DNA of 64,000 nt from Geosporobacter ferrireducens (GTDB lineage Bacteria > Bacillota > Clostridia > Peptostreptococcales > Thermotaleaceae). Numbering within the stretch: the first letter of the stretch is position 1; each line of letters opens with the position of its first letter. Positions 35,235 to 45,500 of the stretch are shown here, piece after piece. The notes under the pieces are model-generated. The model saw only the letters and a list, made by a program, of their open reading frames with translations, made no database searches and was not told the DNA's origin. A program made the position numbers and the translations under genes. The stretch spans positions 2,149,416 through 2,213,415 of the forward strand of contig NZ_CP017269.1 of assembly GCF_001750685.1 (NCBI RefSeq), read 5' to 3'.

Positions 35235-35413
35235 TATTTTATTTTGTCCCACATTGCATTCACAGTTGTAGTAACATTATCTACTCCTTTTGCATTTTTT
35301 AACTTTTTATTAAAGTATGCTGAATAACCACCAAAAGACTGACCTTCTATATTAATGTCAACTTTCACTATCTCTGGCTTTCCAGCTCCCATCGGACCAT
35401 ATCCACCAGAACT
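35234..35413 (-). pseudogene. Lipase-type toxin tip remnant, truncated by a RAYT unit
   Basis: The stretch encodes PEIVKVDINIEGQSFGGYSA, then YFNKKLKN, VDNVTTTVNAMWDKIK and stop. This matches the last 50 residues of the large Rhs protein (PEIRYVDINVKGEAWGGHSA, VDNVTTTVDAFWDKIK). The presumed catalytic His of the parent is Tyr here. Upstream the frame ends at the left REP of the RAYT unit, and the rest of the toxin is absent beyond the insertion. Confidence 0.8.
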
Positions 35414-35418
35414 CTGTG

Positions 35419-36266
35419 GAGAACAGGGGACGGTTCTCTGTTCTACGCTCTATATATTTTGTTAACCGTAAACCCCGTCAGTCTAGATAACTGCCTCAAC
35501 GAGCTCCCATCCAGTTCTTTTAAATATTTTAATACTTCTATCTGGCTTTTCTGAGGCTGGTTCTGTAAAGTTACTAACTCTATATTGTATTTATCCATCA
35601 CTAATCGCTTTATTTCTTTATCCGATATACTTTTTCCTTTTTCCGTTATCTCAAGACATTGATCTTTATTGACTTCCATGTTAAAGGCAATAAATCTTTG
35701 AATTACTTTATCTCTATCTTCATCCAACATATTAAGTGCAAAATCAGTATTAATAATCTTTTCTTTCCCTATGTATTCTCTATAACTGCTCCATTGATAT
35801 GCTCCCAGGTCACTTACTAATCCTGCTTTTATCGGATTCTGATGTATATATCTTAATACTGTAAAAAAATATGCATCATCTTCAACGGGTTCACTTTTAT
35901 ACCTATCTTGAAATAAATGACCTTTTCTGCCATATTGCCAGTTATACCAGTATACATAACTGACTCCTATTCTCTTCATGGTATTTGAAAGTTCTTCTTT
36001 CCCTTCTTTTATCAGTAAATGTATATGATTTCCCATTAAACAATAAGCATATATTTTATAATCTATCTCTTTTTTATATGTATTGAGAATATTTATAAAC
36101 TTTTCATAATCTTCTTCAGCTTCAAAAACACTCTGTTGATTTATTCCTCTTAACATAATATGATATATTCCACTCTTGCTCTTTTTCCTTGCTGATCTTG
36201 GCATAAAAATCACCTCACCATCATGCTAGCATAATAGTGAGATACCTTCAAACAACGAACCGTCCC
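35419..36266 (-). mobile_element. RAYT mobile unit, copy 2
   Basis: A nearly identical copy of 24266-25120, bounded by GAGAACAGGGGACGGTTCTC on the left and AACGAACCGTCCC on the right, where it joins a TTTTGACTC end of the GAGTCA-type REP. It sits between the lipase toxin remnant and immunity gene B. Confidence 0.78.
35443..36204 (-). CDS. REP-associated tyrosine transposase (RAYT 3)
   Basis: The same 253-residue protein as RAYT 2 except for Gly instead of Arg before SSLRQL. The HUH motif CLMGNHIHLLI and tyrosine region are intact. The ATG at 36202-36204 has GAGGTGA upstream. The intact frame and near identity of the two copies show recent copying, by transposition of the unit or by recombination between neighbouring REPs. 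Confidence 0.92.
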   Translation of the reverse strand: MPRSARKKSKSGIYHIMLRGINQQSVFEAEEDYEKFINILNTYKKEIDYKIYAYCLMGNHIHLLIKEGKEELSNTMKRIGVSYVYWYNWQYGRKGHLFQDRYKSEPVEDDAYFFTVLRYIHQNPIKAGLVSDLGAYQWSSYREYIGKEKIINTDFALNMLDEDRDKVIQRFIAFNMEVNKDQCLEITEKGKSISDKEIKRLVMDKYNIELVTLQNQPQKSQIEVLKYLKELDGSSLRQLSRLTGFTVNKIYRA

Positions 36267-36283
36267 TTTTGACTCATTGGAGG

Positions 36284-36712
36284 TTATTTTTCTCTAGATG
36301 TGTCTAATACTTTTTTAATTTTTGTTTTCACTTCATCGTAAATCTCTTTTTGTTTTTTCATGCCTTGTAAATCGCCTAATTCTTTAGCTATTTGATATTC
36401 TAAGCTAGCATCCAATAACATAATAAAATTTCTTAATAACCTAACTTCATCCTTATTCATATTATCAATATTCAAACTCCTTATTTGGTTATCATATTTC
36501 CAATCCTCCTCTTTAGTTATTCCTTCCCCCATTGACATTTTTGATTCTATTTGGTTATATATTTTATAGTATAGATCTTTTAATTCATTCCTTATTACAG
36601 GAATTCGTAATCTATCTAAAAATAAATTTGTTGAGATACTTAGAATCAAATATATAGGTATGACTATTAAGAATAAATATTTTTTTTGTCTAATTTTTTT
36701 TATAAATCTCAT
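36284..36712 (-). CDS. Putative membrane immunity protein for toxin tip B
   Basis: A 142-residue protein with one N-terminal membrane helix (KYLFLIVIPIYLILSISTNL, about 11-30) and a charged helical domain. It starts 196 bases after the stop of tip B, with TTAGGAG before the ATG. The gap (36713-36908) is AT-rich with nothing recognisable. The family is unknown. A membrane-anchored inhibitor facing outward suggests a toxin acting at or outside the membrane. Confidence 0.6.
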   Translation of the reverse strand: MRFIKKIRQKKYLFLIVIPIYLILSISTNLFLDRLRIPVIRNELKDLYYKIYNQIESKMSMGEGITKEEDWKYDNQIRSLNIDNMNKDEVRLLRNFIMLLDASLEYQIAKELGDLQGMKKQKEIYDEVKTKIKKVLDTSREK

Positions 36713-36908
36713 ATATTCAACTCCTAATCACAATACTCAGCATTTTTTTATTATTTTTAAAAAGCCTATATTAAGGTAAATTATTCTTAGCTTAAAATTT
36801 TTAAAGTACTTATGTGGAATGAAGTAAAAAATATTAATAGATAATTATTATGTAGTATCTATATATGCAACTAAATAAAAACGATGTCTAAATAATATAC
36901 TGCTTATT

Positions 36909-38879
36909 CTAATCATCTAAATTCATAGTTTTAGTAATATGCCCCCAGTCTCTTTTATCATATAAATAATATCGCTTGTCATTACGCGGAGCAAAAAAGT
37001 AATCTGTTGCATAAAACGTACCTTTGCTCAAGAATTTTCTCCCAACTGTATCAACCGATTTGATACTAATTTTCAAATCACCTCTTTTAGCATCAGCAAC
37101 AAAATAATCCTCGTTATACTTACTGCATGTATACATAAAACCATCTATAAAACTAGATATTTTGGTCCCTAGACTACCTCCCAAATTCCCAATTCCAAAA
37201 CTTAGTGAATCTATATAATATCCACTATTGACTCTTGCTTGAAAATCAGTCAGGATACTTGCATCAATATCTAATTCCTCAGGTTTTTCAACATATACTT
37301 GGCCTTCTAACAGCATATATTTATTATTATCTTCATTTAAAGTATATAGTTTTAGAGTATGTCCATCAGTATAAGGCTGATTCTTTCCTATTCGCCAAGC
37401 TTTATCTATGCTAAAATTCTCGTTCACGATTAGTTCTCCGAACAAAGTTAAAGTGATATCTGAGTTATCTATTGTTATTTTTCTTATAAAAGTAGTTTTA
37501 TTGTCTACCTTATCAGACCCTTCATCTCCAGCAAAATCAAATAATGTTACGGGTGCGGATAGATACACAACATCTTCATAGCTGGACATTTTTTCTGCAA
37601 TCGCATTTGTACTTTTCACTGCAAAATAGGTTGTCAGCCCAACTAGCTTATAAATCGTCTCATTAAATTGATTTGGTTTCATCACATAGCTGCTGCTTGA
37701 TGTTTGAGAACTGCTGCCTGAGCTACTAGAACTTCCGCTTTTGCTGCTTCCGCTACTACTACTTTTACTACCGCCACTGCTCCATTCCTTATCAGCCATA
37801 TGACTGCCGCCGTGGGTATCGGTCGCTGTTTTGCTGTAGTCTGTATAATCCTTATTTCCTGATGTGCTTCCGATGATTTCTCCATACCGGTTCCATACAT
37901 AGGCGAAGCCTGTGGGGTCATAGTAGCTGATTGGATTGTTGGCACAGTAGGTGTATAGGTTTAGGCTCAGTGGATCATTTAGCTGTCCCTTATAGGTATC
38001 CTGTGTGATGAATCTGGCGATTTTCGGATCGTAATATCTTGCATTGAGGTAGTATAAATCTATTTCTTCATCGTAGCGGTATCCTGCATAGGTATAGGGG
38101 TTTGGTTTTTCGTATGTCTTTTCCCTTATGTTTCCGAAAGCATCATACTGGTAGGTTCCCAGGATCTTTCCTGCCGGATCTGTTAAGGCGGTTACGTCCC
38201 CATGGGCATTGTACAGGTAGTAGGCTTTTTCGTTGTCTGCTTTTCTTGCGATCAGGTTGAGTCCGTAGGTGTTTTCTGCTTTGATGTTTCCTGTTATGTC
38301 TGTCTCCAGTATGACTTTGCTGCCGTCGTAGATGAACAGCAGGGTCTCTTCTGAGATGCTTCCTATTTTGTTTTGGGTTATCGTATGCTTGGCATCCCGG
38401 TAGCCTTCGATGTTGTAGCCATAGGCTATGGTCTGATTCCCGGTTATGGTTTTTATCAGCTGGTTGTATTCGTTGTATTGGTACAGGGTCAGTGCATCGG
38501 TGCTTCCCTCTCCCACCAGGGAGAGTGCTACGTTTTCCAGGTCTTTATCGGATAGGGCCTGGATTTGATGGTCTGCTTTGCTGACCAGGTTGCCGTTGGC
38601 ATCATAGTGATAGGTTTTTTCGATGGTTTTTCCTGCCTCCTGCAGGGTCTCTCTTTCCAGCTGGTTTTTGTTGTTGTAGCTGTAGTTGGTCAGTTTGACG
38701 GCTCCTGCCATTACTTCGATTTGTGCGGTCCGGTTTCCTGCTTTGTCGTATTCAAAGGTGGTTTTTATGCCTCCGGGTTCCTGGACTCCTTTGAGTCGGT
38801 TGACACGGTTGTAGATGAAAGAAAAATGCGACAAAAGAGAATCTCTCCTTGTCGCACATAAACTAGCTCTCATCCACAC
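36909..38879 (-). CDS. Rhs C-terminal cassette B: YD repeats, RHS core, Ser-rich linker and unknown toxin tip
   Basis: An uninterrupted 656-codon frame. The first 25 codons come from the terminator region, so the true start is unknown. From RLKGVQEPGGIKTTFEYDKA it copies the end of the YD region of the large gene, including the core RFITQDTYKGQLNDPLSLNL and NNPISYYDPTGF. The linker NRYGEIIGSTSGNKDYTDYS leads to a Ser-rich stretch and the pre-toxin motif NQFNETIYKLVGLTTYFA. The tip (about 215 residues: ITIDNSDITLTLFGELIVNE, FQARVNSGYYIDSLSFGIGN, NDKRYYLYDKRDWGHITKTM) is not recognised. Unlike D and E it has no amber codon and could replace the expressed tip by one crossover. Confidence 0.8.
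   Translation of the reverse strand: MWMRASLCATRRDSLLSHFSFIYNRVNRLKGVQEPGGIKTTFEYDKAGNRTAQIEVMAGAVKLTNYSYNNKNQLERETLQEAGKTIEKTYHYDANGNLVSKADHQIQALSDKDLENVALSLVGEGSTDALTLYQYNEYNQLIKTITGNQTIAYGYNIEGYRDAKHTITQNKIGSISEETLLFIYDGSKVILETDITGNIKAENTYGLNLIARKADNEKAYYLYNAHGDVTALTDPAGKILGTYQYDAFGNIREKTYEKPNPYTYAGYRYDEEIDLYYLNARYYDPKIARFITQDTYKGQLNDPLSLNLYTYCANNPISYYDPTGFAYVWNRYGEIIGSTSGNKDYTDYSKTATDTHGGSHMADKEWSSGGSKSSSSGSSKSGSSSSSGSSSQTSSSSYVMKPNQFNETIYKLVGLTTYFAVKSTNAIAEKMSSYEDVVYLSAPVTLFDFAGDEGSDKVDNKTTFIRKITIDNSDITLTLFGELIVNENFSIDKAWRIGKNQPYTDGHTLKLYTLNEDNNKYMLLEGQVYVEKPEELDIDASILTDFQARVNSGYYIDSLSFGIGNLGGSLGTKISSFIDGFMYTCSKYNEDYFVADAKRGDLKISIKSVDTVGRKFLSKGTFYATDYFFAPRNDKRYYLYDKRDWGHITKTMNLDD
38827..38856 (-). 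terminator. Terminator with TGCGACA arms behind immunity gene A1
   Basis: On the minus strand TGCGACAAGGAGAG and CTTTTGTCGCA pair, followed by TTTTTCTTTC. It closes the transcript of the main Rhs operon and is fused to the start of cassette B. Confidence 0.75.
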
Positions 38880-38921
38880 TTTCAGAAATGAGTCATTTAG
38901 AACCGTCCCTTTTTGACTCTA
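38872..38921. repeat. GAGTCA-type REP, copy 3
   Basis: GAGTCATTTAGAACCGTCCC and TTTTTGACTC form a hairpin directly after immunity gene A1, as in copy 2 after immunity gene A2. Confidence 0.65.
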
Positions 38922-38923
38922 TT

Positions 38924-39571
38924 TTATTCCTCCTCTTTACCAAACAATCCCCTTCTCCAATAACCTGTTTTATTTATCCACAAATCTGTCAAAATATCAA
39001 TCTGTTTCTTAGTATCAAGTCCTGAAACATTAGCCGCTTTGTATAGCTCTTCAAATTCCTCTACACTCATTTTTATTGATTGACTTCCTTCAAATACTTC
39101 AACTGCATTTCGTGTAAAACCACCAGCTATACCAACAATATTGCCTACTTCTGTATCTGTTTCTCTTTCTCTAAGATAAATCATTACTCTAATTAAAAAT
39201 CGTACTTCAAGAGGTTTTTTCGAATCAGCAAAAATTCTGTTATTTATACCCACATGAATAATGTTGCCTTCTATTAACTCTCCATTATTATCCAAAAACG
39301 ACTTCTCCCACCACTTATTAAGATTGGCCTCATTTTTAAGTAATAATACTTGTCCCTGAATTCCTTCTATAGCCTTCATAATTTCTATATCACGCATTAG
39401 TATTTCTTGAGAAACTAATACGTCCTTTGGTGTATACATCTTGTTTTTTAATACTATATTACCTATCTCATCTCTGAAAGTTAGAATTGAAATTCCTAAT
39501 AATATACTTCCAATAACCACTAACCTAATAATCAACTTAGCTTGGGAATTATTACTTTTCTTTTTTAACAT
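38924..39571 (-). CDS. Putative membrane immunity protein A1 for the lipase-like toxin tip
   Basis: A 215-residue protein with one N-terminal membrane helix (LIIRLVVIGSILLGISILTF, about 13-32) and an outer domain with LVSQEILMRDIEIMKAIEGI, QGQVLLLKNE, EVRFLIRVMIYLRERETDTE and WINKTGYWRRGLFGKEE. It begins 15 bases after the stop of the 2857-residue Rhs gene. A membrane inhibitor facing outward fits a phospholipase-type toxin. The paralogue at 34563-35234 follows a remnant of a related toxin, so toxin and immunity genes travelled together. The family is not named. Confidence 0.75.
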   Translation of the reverse strand: MLKKKSNNSQAKLIIRLVVIGSILLGISILTFRDEIGNIVLKNKMYTPKDVLVSQEILMRDIEIMKAIEGIQGQVLLLKNEANLNKWWEKSFLDNNGELIEGNIIHVGINNRIFADSKKPLEVRFLIRVMIYLRERETDTEVGNIVGIAGGFTRNAVEVFEGSQSIKMSVEEFEELYKAANVSGLDTKKQIDILTDLWINKTGYWRRGLFGKEEE

Positions 39572-39586
39572 AATCTAACTCCTCCA

Positions 39587-42500
39587 TTATTTAATTTTAT
39601 CCCAAAAAGCATCTACAGTGGTTGTAACATTATCTACTCCAGATTTATTTAGTATTTCAGATTTAAAATATGCGGAGTGTCCTCCCCAAGCTTCCCCTTT
39701 AACATTTATATCAACATACCTAATCTCAGGCATTTTATGTGTAAATATCTCTTTTATAGCCTTAATATATGGACCTGGTGGAAGAACTACCTCCGTACCT
39801 ACTTTTACATTATTTGAAACAAAGTCACTTTTAACCTGCACTCTGGTAATCTTATCTACATATTCCTTTACCACCTGTTCTCTAGGTGCCCCAATTTGTA
39901 CTGCATGATATACATCTACATCCTGTTTACCTAGTTTAACAATTGCATCCCCAACTGCCTGTCCTCCTCCACTATGTCCAATCAATACTATTTGTGCAGG
40001 ATTACCATTTTGCTTTATATACTCGTTAACAGCATCTACGACCACTTTGCCTCCTGTACCGTATTGCATATGCAATCCAACCTTACTGATTTGTTTTAAT
40101 GCACATGTATCTTTAATTTCCTGTAGAGGATAGACTTCTTTAAATGTAACTGTCTTCCCTTCGGTTGCATACCTTTCCATCAGTTTTGATTGCATGTCTC
40201 CAAATAGATTATCAGAAGCATTCGTATTAATACCTGCAGCAAATACAACGAGCACATCAGGTTTTTTCGTACCCTTATTTACCTTGTGTTTTGGATCAGA
40301 TGATAGAAACTTACTTGCAGAAGCAACCAATATACCTGATCCACTTACAATACTTTCCCGCCCTGAAGTTGTTCCTGCAATATCGCTGGTACTTTTTAAT
40401 GCAAAATAGGTTGTCAGTCCGACTAGCTTGTAGATGGTTTCGTTAAACTGATTTGATTTCATCACTTTTCCGCTGTTGTTACCTGTTTGTGCACTATTAT
40501 TTGTATTGCTACTTGTACTACTTCCCCCACCACTTCTTTCTTTATCTCTTACGGCTTTCGTTGCTGCTATTGCTGCACCTATTGTTGCCCCTATAATTGT
40601 CTCTATAAAGTGTCCCGTTGGGTCATGGTATGTGATTGGATTGTTGGCACAGTAAGTATATAGGTTTAGGCTTAATGGATCATTTAGCTGTCCTTTATAG
40701 GTATCCTGTGTGATGAATCTGGCGATCTTCGGGTCGTAATATCTTGCATTGAGGTAGTATAAATCTATTTCTTCATCGTAGCGGTATCCTGCATAGGTAT
40801 AGGGGTTTGGTTTTTCGTATGTCTTTTCTCTTATGTTACCAAAAGCATCATACTGGTAGGTTCCCAGGATCTTTCCTGCCGGATCTGTTAATGCGGTTAC
40901 GTCCCCATGGGCATTGTACAGGTAGTAGGCTTTTTCGTTGTCTGCTTTTCTTGCGATCAGGTTGAGGCCGTAGGTGTTTTCTGCTTTGATGTTTCCTGTT
41001 ATGTCTGTCTCCAGTATGACTTTGCTGCCGTCGTAGATGAACAGCAGGGTCTCTTCTGAGATGCTTCCTGTTTTGTTTTGGGTTATCATATGCTTGGCAT
41101 CCCGGTAGCCTTCGATGTTGTAGCCATAGGCTATGGTCTGATTCCCGGTTATGGTTTTTATCAGCTGGTTGTATTCGTTATATTTATATAGGGTCAATTC
41201 ATTTGTGATTCCGTCTCCGGCCAGGGAGAGTGTCACGGTTTCCAGGTCTTTATCGGATAGGGCCTGGATTTGATGGTCTGCTTTGCTGACCAGGTTGCCG
41301 TTGGCATCATAGTGATAGGTTTTTTCGATGGTTTTTCCTGCCTCCTGCAGGGTTTCTCTTTCCAGCTGATTTTTGTTGTTGTAGCTGTAGTTGGTCAGTT
41401 TGACGGCTCCTGCCATTACTTCGATTTGTGCGGTCCGGTTTCCTGCTTTGTCGTATTCAAAGGTGGTTTTTATGCCACCGGGCTCCTGGACTTCTTTGAG
41501 TCGGTTGACGCTGTCGTAGGTGTAGGTGGTGGTTCCCCTGTTTTCTGTCTTGGTCAGCTGGTTTCCGTTGTCATCATAGGTATAGGTGTATTCGTCTATG
41601 AGGGTGCCGTCGGATTTTTTGTTGGTAAGTTTTGTGACTTCTCCCCGCTTGCTGTACTGGTAGGTTTCTTCTGTGCCTGACGGGTAGAGGATTTCTTTTC
41701 GGCCTCCGTTGTCGTTGTAGCTGTACTGGGTCACCTCTCCCTTGTTTTCTACGGCTTTGAGTCTTCCGGCTTTGTCAAAGGTTTTTGTGGTGGTGTTTCC
41801 TTCGGGATCTGTTAGGGTACTTTTTACTTCCCCCGGGCCTGCCCCCGCTGTGACATCGTAGGCATAGTGGAGTGTGCCCTGACCAGGTATTTGTTTGCTG
41901 ATCAGTCGATTTTCTTCATCATAGGCCATGGTTACGGTTCCTTTGGCATCGGTCATGGTCAATGGGTTTCCATTGGGATCATAGGTATATTCTTTTTTGA
42001 CCGTGCCGTTGACGGTTTCTTTGATCAGCCGTCCATGCAGGTCGTAGCTGCAGCCGAAGCGCTGTCCCATAGGGTCTGTCTTGGACTCTAAGCTGCCGTC
42101 TCCATAGTAGGTAAAGCTGGTAATTTTATCACTCCGGTAAATGTAGTTTCCCTTTTCTCCGGTTCTGCCCCCCGGCAAGATTTCCCGTGCTAATAAATTC
42201 CGCCGGTTGTATTCATAGATGATGGTATTGCCATTGCCATCGGCCTTTGTGATGAGGTTGCCCTTCAGGTCATAGGTATATTTTGTCCGGCTGCCGTCAG
42301 GGGCTGCCACTTCTATTAGCTGGTTGGCTTCATCATAGGTGTAGGCTGTGGTCCTGTTTTTCTTATCGGTCTTTGCCACCGCATTGCCTGCATCGTCGTA
42401 GGATATGCCTTCGGTTTTTCCCAAAGGGTCGATGGTGTAGATCTGCCGGTTGTTCTTATCGTATTGATATTCGGTGGTGTTTCCTAAGGCATCTACGGAT

Positions 42501-45500
42501 TTTATCTGCAGATGGGCATCGTTGTAGTACAGTTTTTGTATGGTTTTTCCATAGGGATCTTTTTCTTCAATCAGCCGGTCCAGCGGGTCGTACTCTTTTA
42601 TGTACTGGTTCCCCAGCCAGTCGGTGCTGCTAAGGATATTGCCGTTTAGGTCGTAATCATAGTGTTTGGTTTTGGAGATGCCCGCTACGGTATCGCTCTC
42701 TGTTTTCAAACGGTTTAAGGCATCATAGGTATAGGTTGTTCTATGACTCTTTCCATCGGTTTCGCCGGTCAGATTGCCCTCAGGATCATAGGAAAAATCA
42801 GTGGTAATGGTATTTTCCGGGTTTTCTCCCCTGCCGGTCTTTCGGATCATCCTTCCCAGTTCATCGTAGACATAGGCGGTTTCTTTTCCCAGGGTATCCC
42901 GGATACTAATCAGGCGCCCCGCCCGGTCGTACTGGTAGTTTTCTTTATACGGTCCAATGGTGCTGTCGGAGGGATGTTCGATGCCGGCTACGCGATTAAA
43001 AGCATTGTAGCCATAGGTAGTGACGTTTCCATTGGCGTCTTTTTGTGTCAACCGGTTTCCCAGGTAGTCGTAGGTGTTTTCTTCCAGGGTAACGGCTTGT
43101 GCCGCATTGTTTTTTTGCCTTTTTATTTGAAGCACATTTCCGTCATCATCATATTCGTATTTCAGGAGGACGCCATTTCCGTTTGTTTCAGCAATCTTCC
43201 TTCCCAATGCATCGTATTCATATTTCAGGCTGTAGGGTTTGTTCCGGTCCTTTGCCACCGGTTCAAGGACTGTCTTTAGGTGGCCTGCCAGGTCATAGGT
43301 CATGAACGTACCGTAGCCGTTTTTATATCCCAATGCATCCGCTTCCTTTTCCACCTGGCCCATGCTGTTGTACTGCATGGTTTTGGATAGAATCCGGCGC
43401 CACTGGTTGTCTGTATCTTTGTAGTAGTACTCCTTCGTCTTTAACCGCCCCATCAAATCATAGGTAAACTCCGTGCGGTTCATCTGGTCAAAGGCTGCTC
43501 CTGCCACATAGTTTTTCGGTGTTATCTCGCCTGTCCTCCGGCCTGCCAGATCGTACCGGTACAGGGTTACTGCCCCTAAGGGCTGTTTTGTTTTGATGAG
43601 GAATCCCCGCTTGTCATATTCGTATTCTGTAATATTGCCATTTGAGTCAATCACTTTGAGGGGCTGTCCTTGTGCATCGTAGAAGGTTTCTTTTAGAATT
43701 TCTGCAGGATTTCCCTCTGTATGGGTGATGTGGTTTCTAATCTGTGTTTGATTGTTGTTAAAATCGTAGGCATAGGCTGTCTTTATTCCCTCTCCGTTGA
43801 GGATTTCTTCCAGGTTTCCGTTCTTGTCATAGGCGTAGGCCGTTGTTACGGGTATGGTGGTCGCTGCCTCCAGGGGATTCCCGTGGATGTGGCCGGCCTG
43901 AACCTGCAGGGTTTCTGTTTTTATCTGGTTCCGGTGGTTATAGGTATAAGCCGTAATCTGTTTGTTTTGGCTGTCCGGATATTCTTCTTTTTGTGTCAGG
44001 TTTCCGTCTTTGTCATAGCTGTATATGCTTTTTCCCCCGCTGCTTCTCAAGACCTCCTTTACTTTGCCGTTTTTGTCATAGCTGTAGGTCTTTTGAATGC
44101 TTTTTTGCGGTTGGCCGCCAAGCAGGACACCGTCCACCCCGATTTTCTCTTCCAGCACCCGCCCCGCTTTATCGTAAACATAAGCTTTATAGGTATACCG
44201 GAGATTTCCATTTCCCTCATCCAGCGGAGTATATTCTTTGACTAACCGGTCCAGCGGATCATAGTAATAGTAGATGGTGCTTCTGTTTTTCAAGGTTTTG
44301 GCTTTGAGTTTTCCGTTCATGAAGTATTCAAAGCTTTCGCCGGTACCGTCAGGATACTCGATTAAAAGCGGATTTCCCCTGTAATCATAGGTGGTAATGG
44401 TCACTGCCCGGTCCTTGTGATTGAGGTATAGGGTCTGCTTGGTTTGCCGCTTGTTGTCAAAGGCTTTCAGGTATTCGTATTCCTCCAGGGTTTTTGCCTC
44501 ACCCCCGGCCGTTTCCTTGAACTGCACTTTACTAAGCCTGTCTAGCTTATCATAGGCATATACATAGATGCCTCCGGAGGGAAGGGTTTTTGTCTTGAGG
44601 TTTCCATATACATCATAGGTATATTCGGTTTGGTTGCCCATAGGGTCCGTTTCCGTCTTCAGCAGCCCATTATCAAAATATGCATATCTTCTGCCATCAT
44701 TCCCGAGATAGGTATTGTTTGCCCCCTCATCAGCAGAATTGTACTGGTTGGGCAGTATCTCTTTAACCTTTCTTCCCAGGATATCATATACGATCCTTGT
44801 GGTTTCCCCTTCCTGTTCAATGACTTTTATCCGCTGGCCGTTTTGGTTGTACTGGTATTTTGTAACATATCCTGCAGGGGTCTTCTGCTCCAGCTTCCAG
44901 CCAAGGATGTTGCCGTTAAAGGTTGTCGTATGGCCTTCCGGATCTTTTATGGTTTTGATATTGCCATAGGCGTCATAGGTATAGGTAATGCTGTTGCCTT
45001 CAGGATCTGTTTCACTTTTTAACAAGCCCCTGGCCAGGCTTTCTCCATCTGTATAGTAGGTGTAGGTGGTTATTGCGTAATTCTCAGGATTGATTACATC
45101 ATCGATGCTGGCATTGGCCACGCTGAGGGCTTCCATCGCCGCCACCGGTTCCCCGTAGACAAAATCCGTAACCGCAGTTTCCCGTATCCCATTTAAATCC
45201 TCTTCACCGAAAGGCATTTGCAACAATGGGACATCTTCGGGACCGGCAACAGCCTCCGGTGCTTCGCCCAGCTGTTCCAAGAGTTCTTCCGGTATACCTG
45301 GAAACATTCGTTTCAGGCTGAGGATTTCTTCCTCCTGTTGGGATGCGTAGCCAGCTGCACTGTATTGGGGTCTTATAATTGCTTCCAGCGCCCCGTCGCT
45401 GCCGGTAAATGACCGGAGTACTTTTAACAGGTATACCTTGCTTTCATCATAGATATAATAGGTTACCCGGCCCTCCTGGTCTGTTTCTTTAATGATGTTA

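Noticed and set aside
37682..37945. Second frame through the Ser-rich linker of cassettes B and C (for example ending AAVLKHQAAAM)
   Set aside because: It is the alternative frame of a low-complexity linker, and in cassette C it results from the frameshift deletion.
26930..45022. Many long open frames on the plus strand, for example 27122-27532, 41270-41680 and 42743-43279
   Set aside because: They are opposite-strand shadows of the YD repeats, repeat wherever the repeats do, and lack ribosome binding sites.
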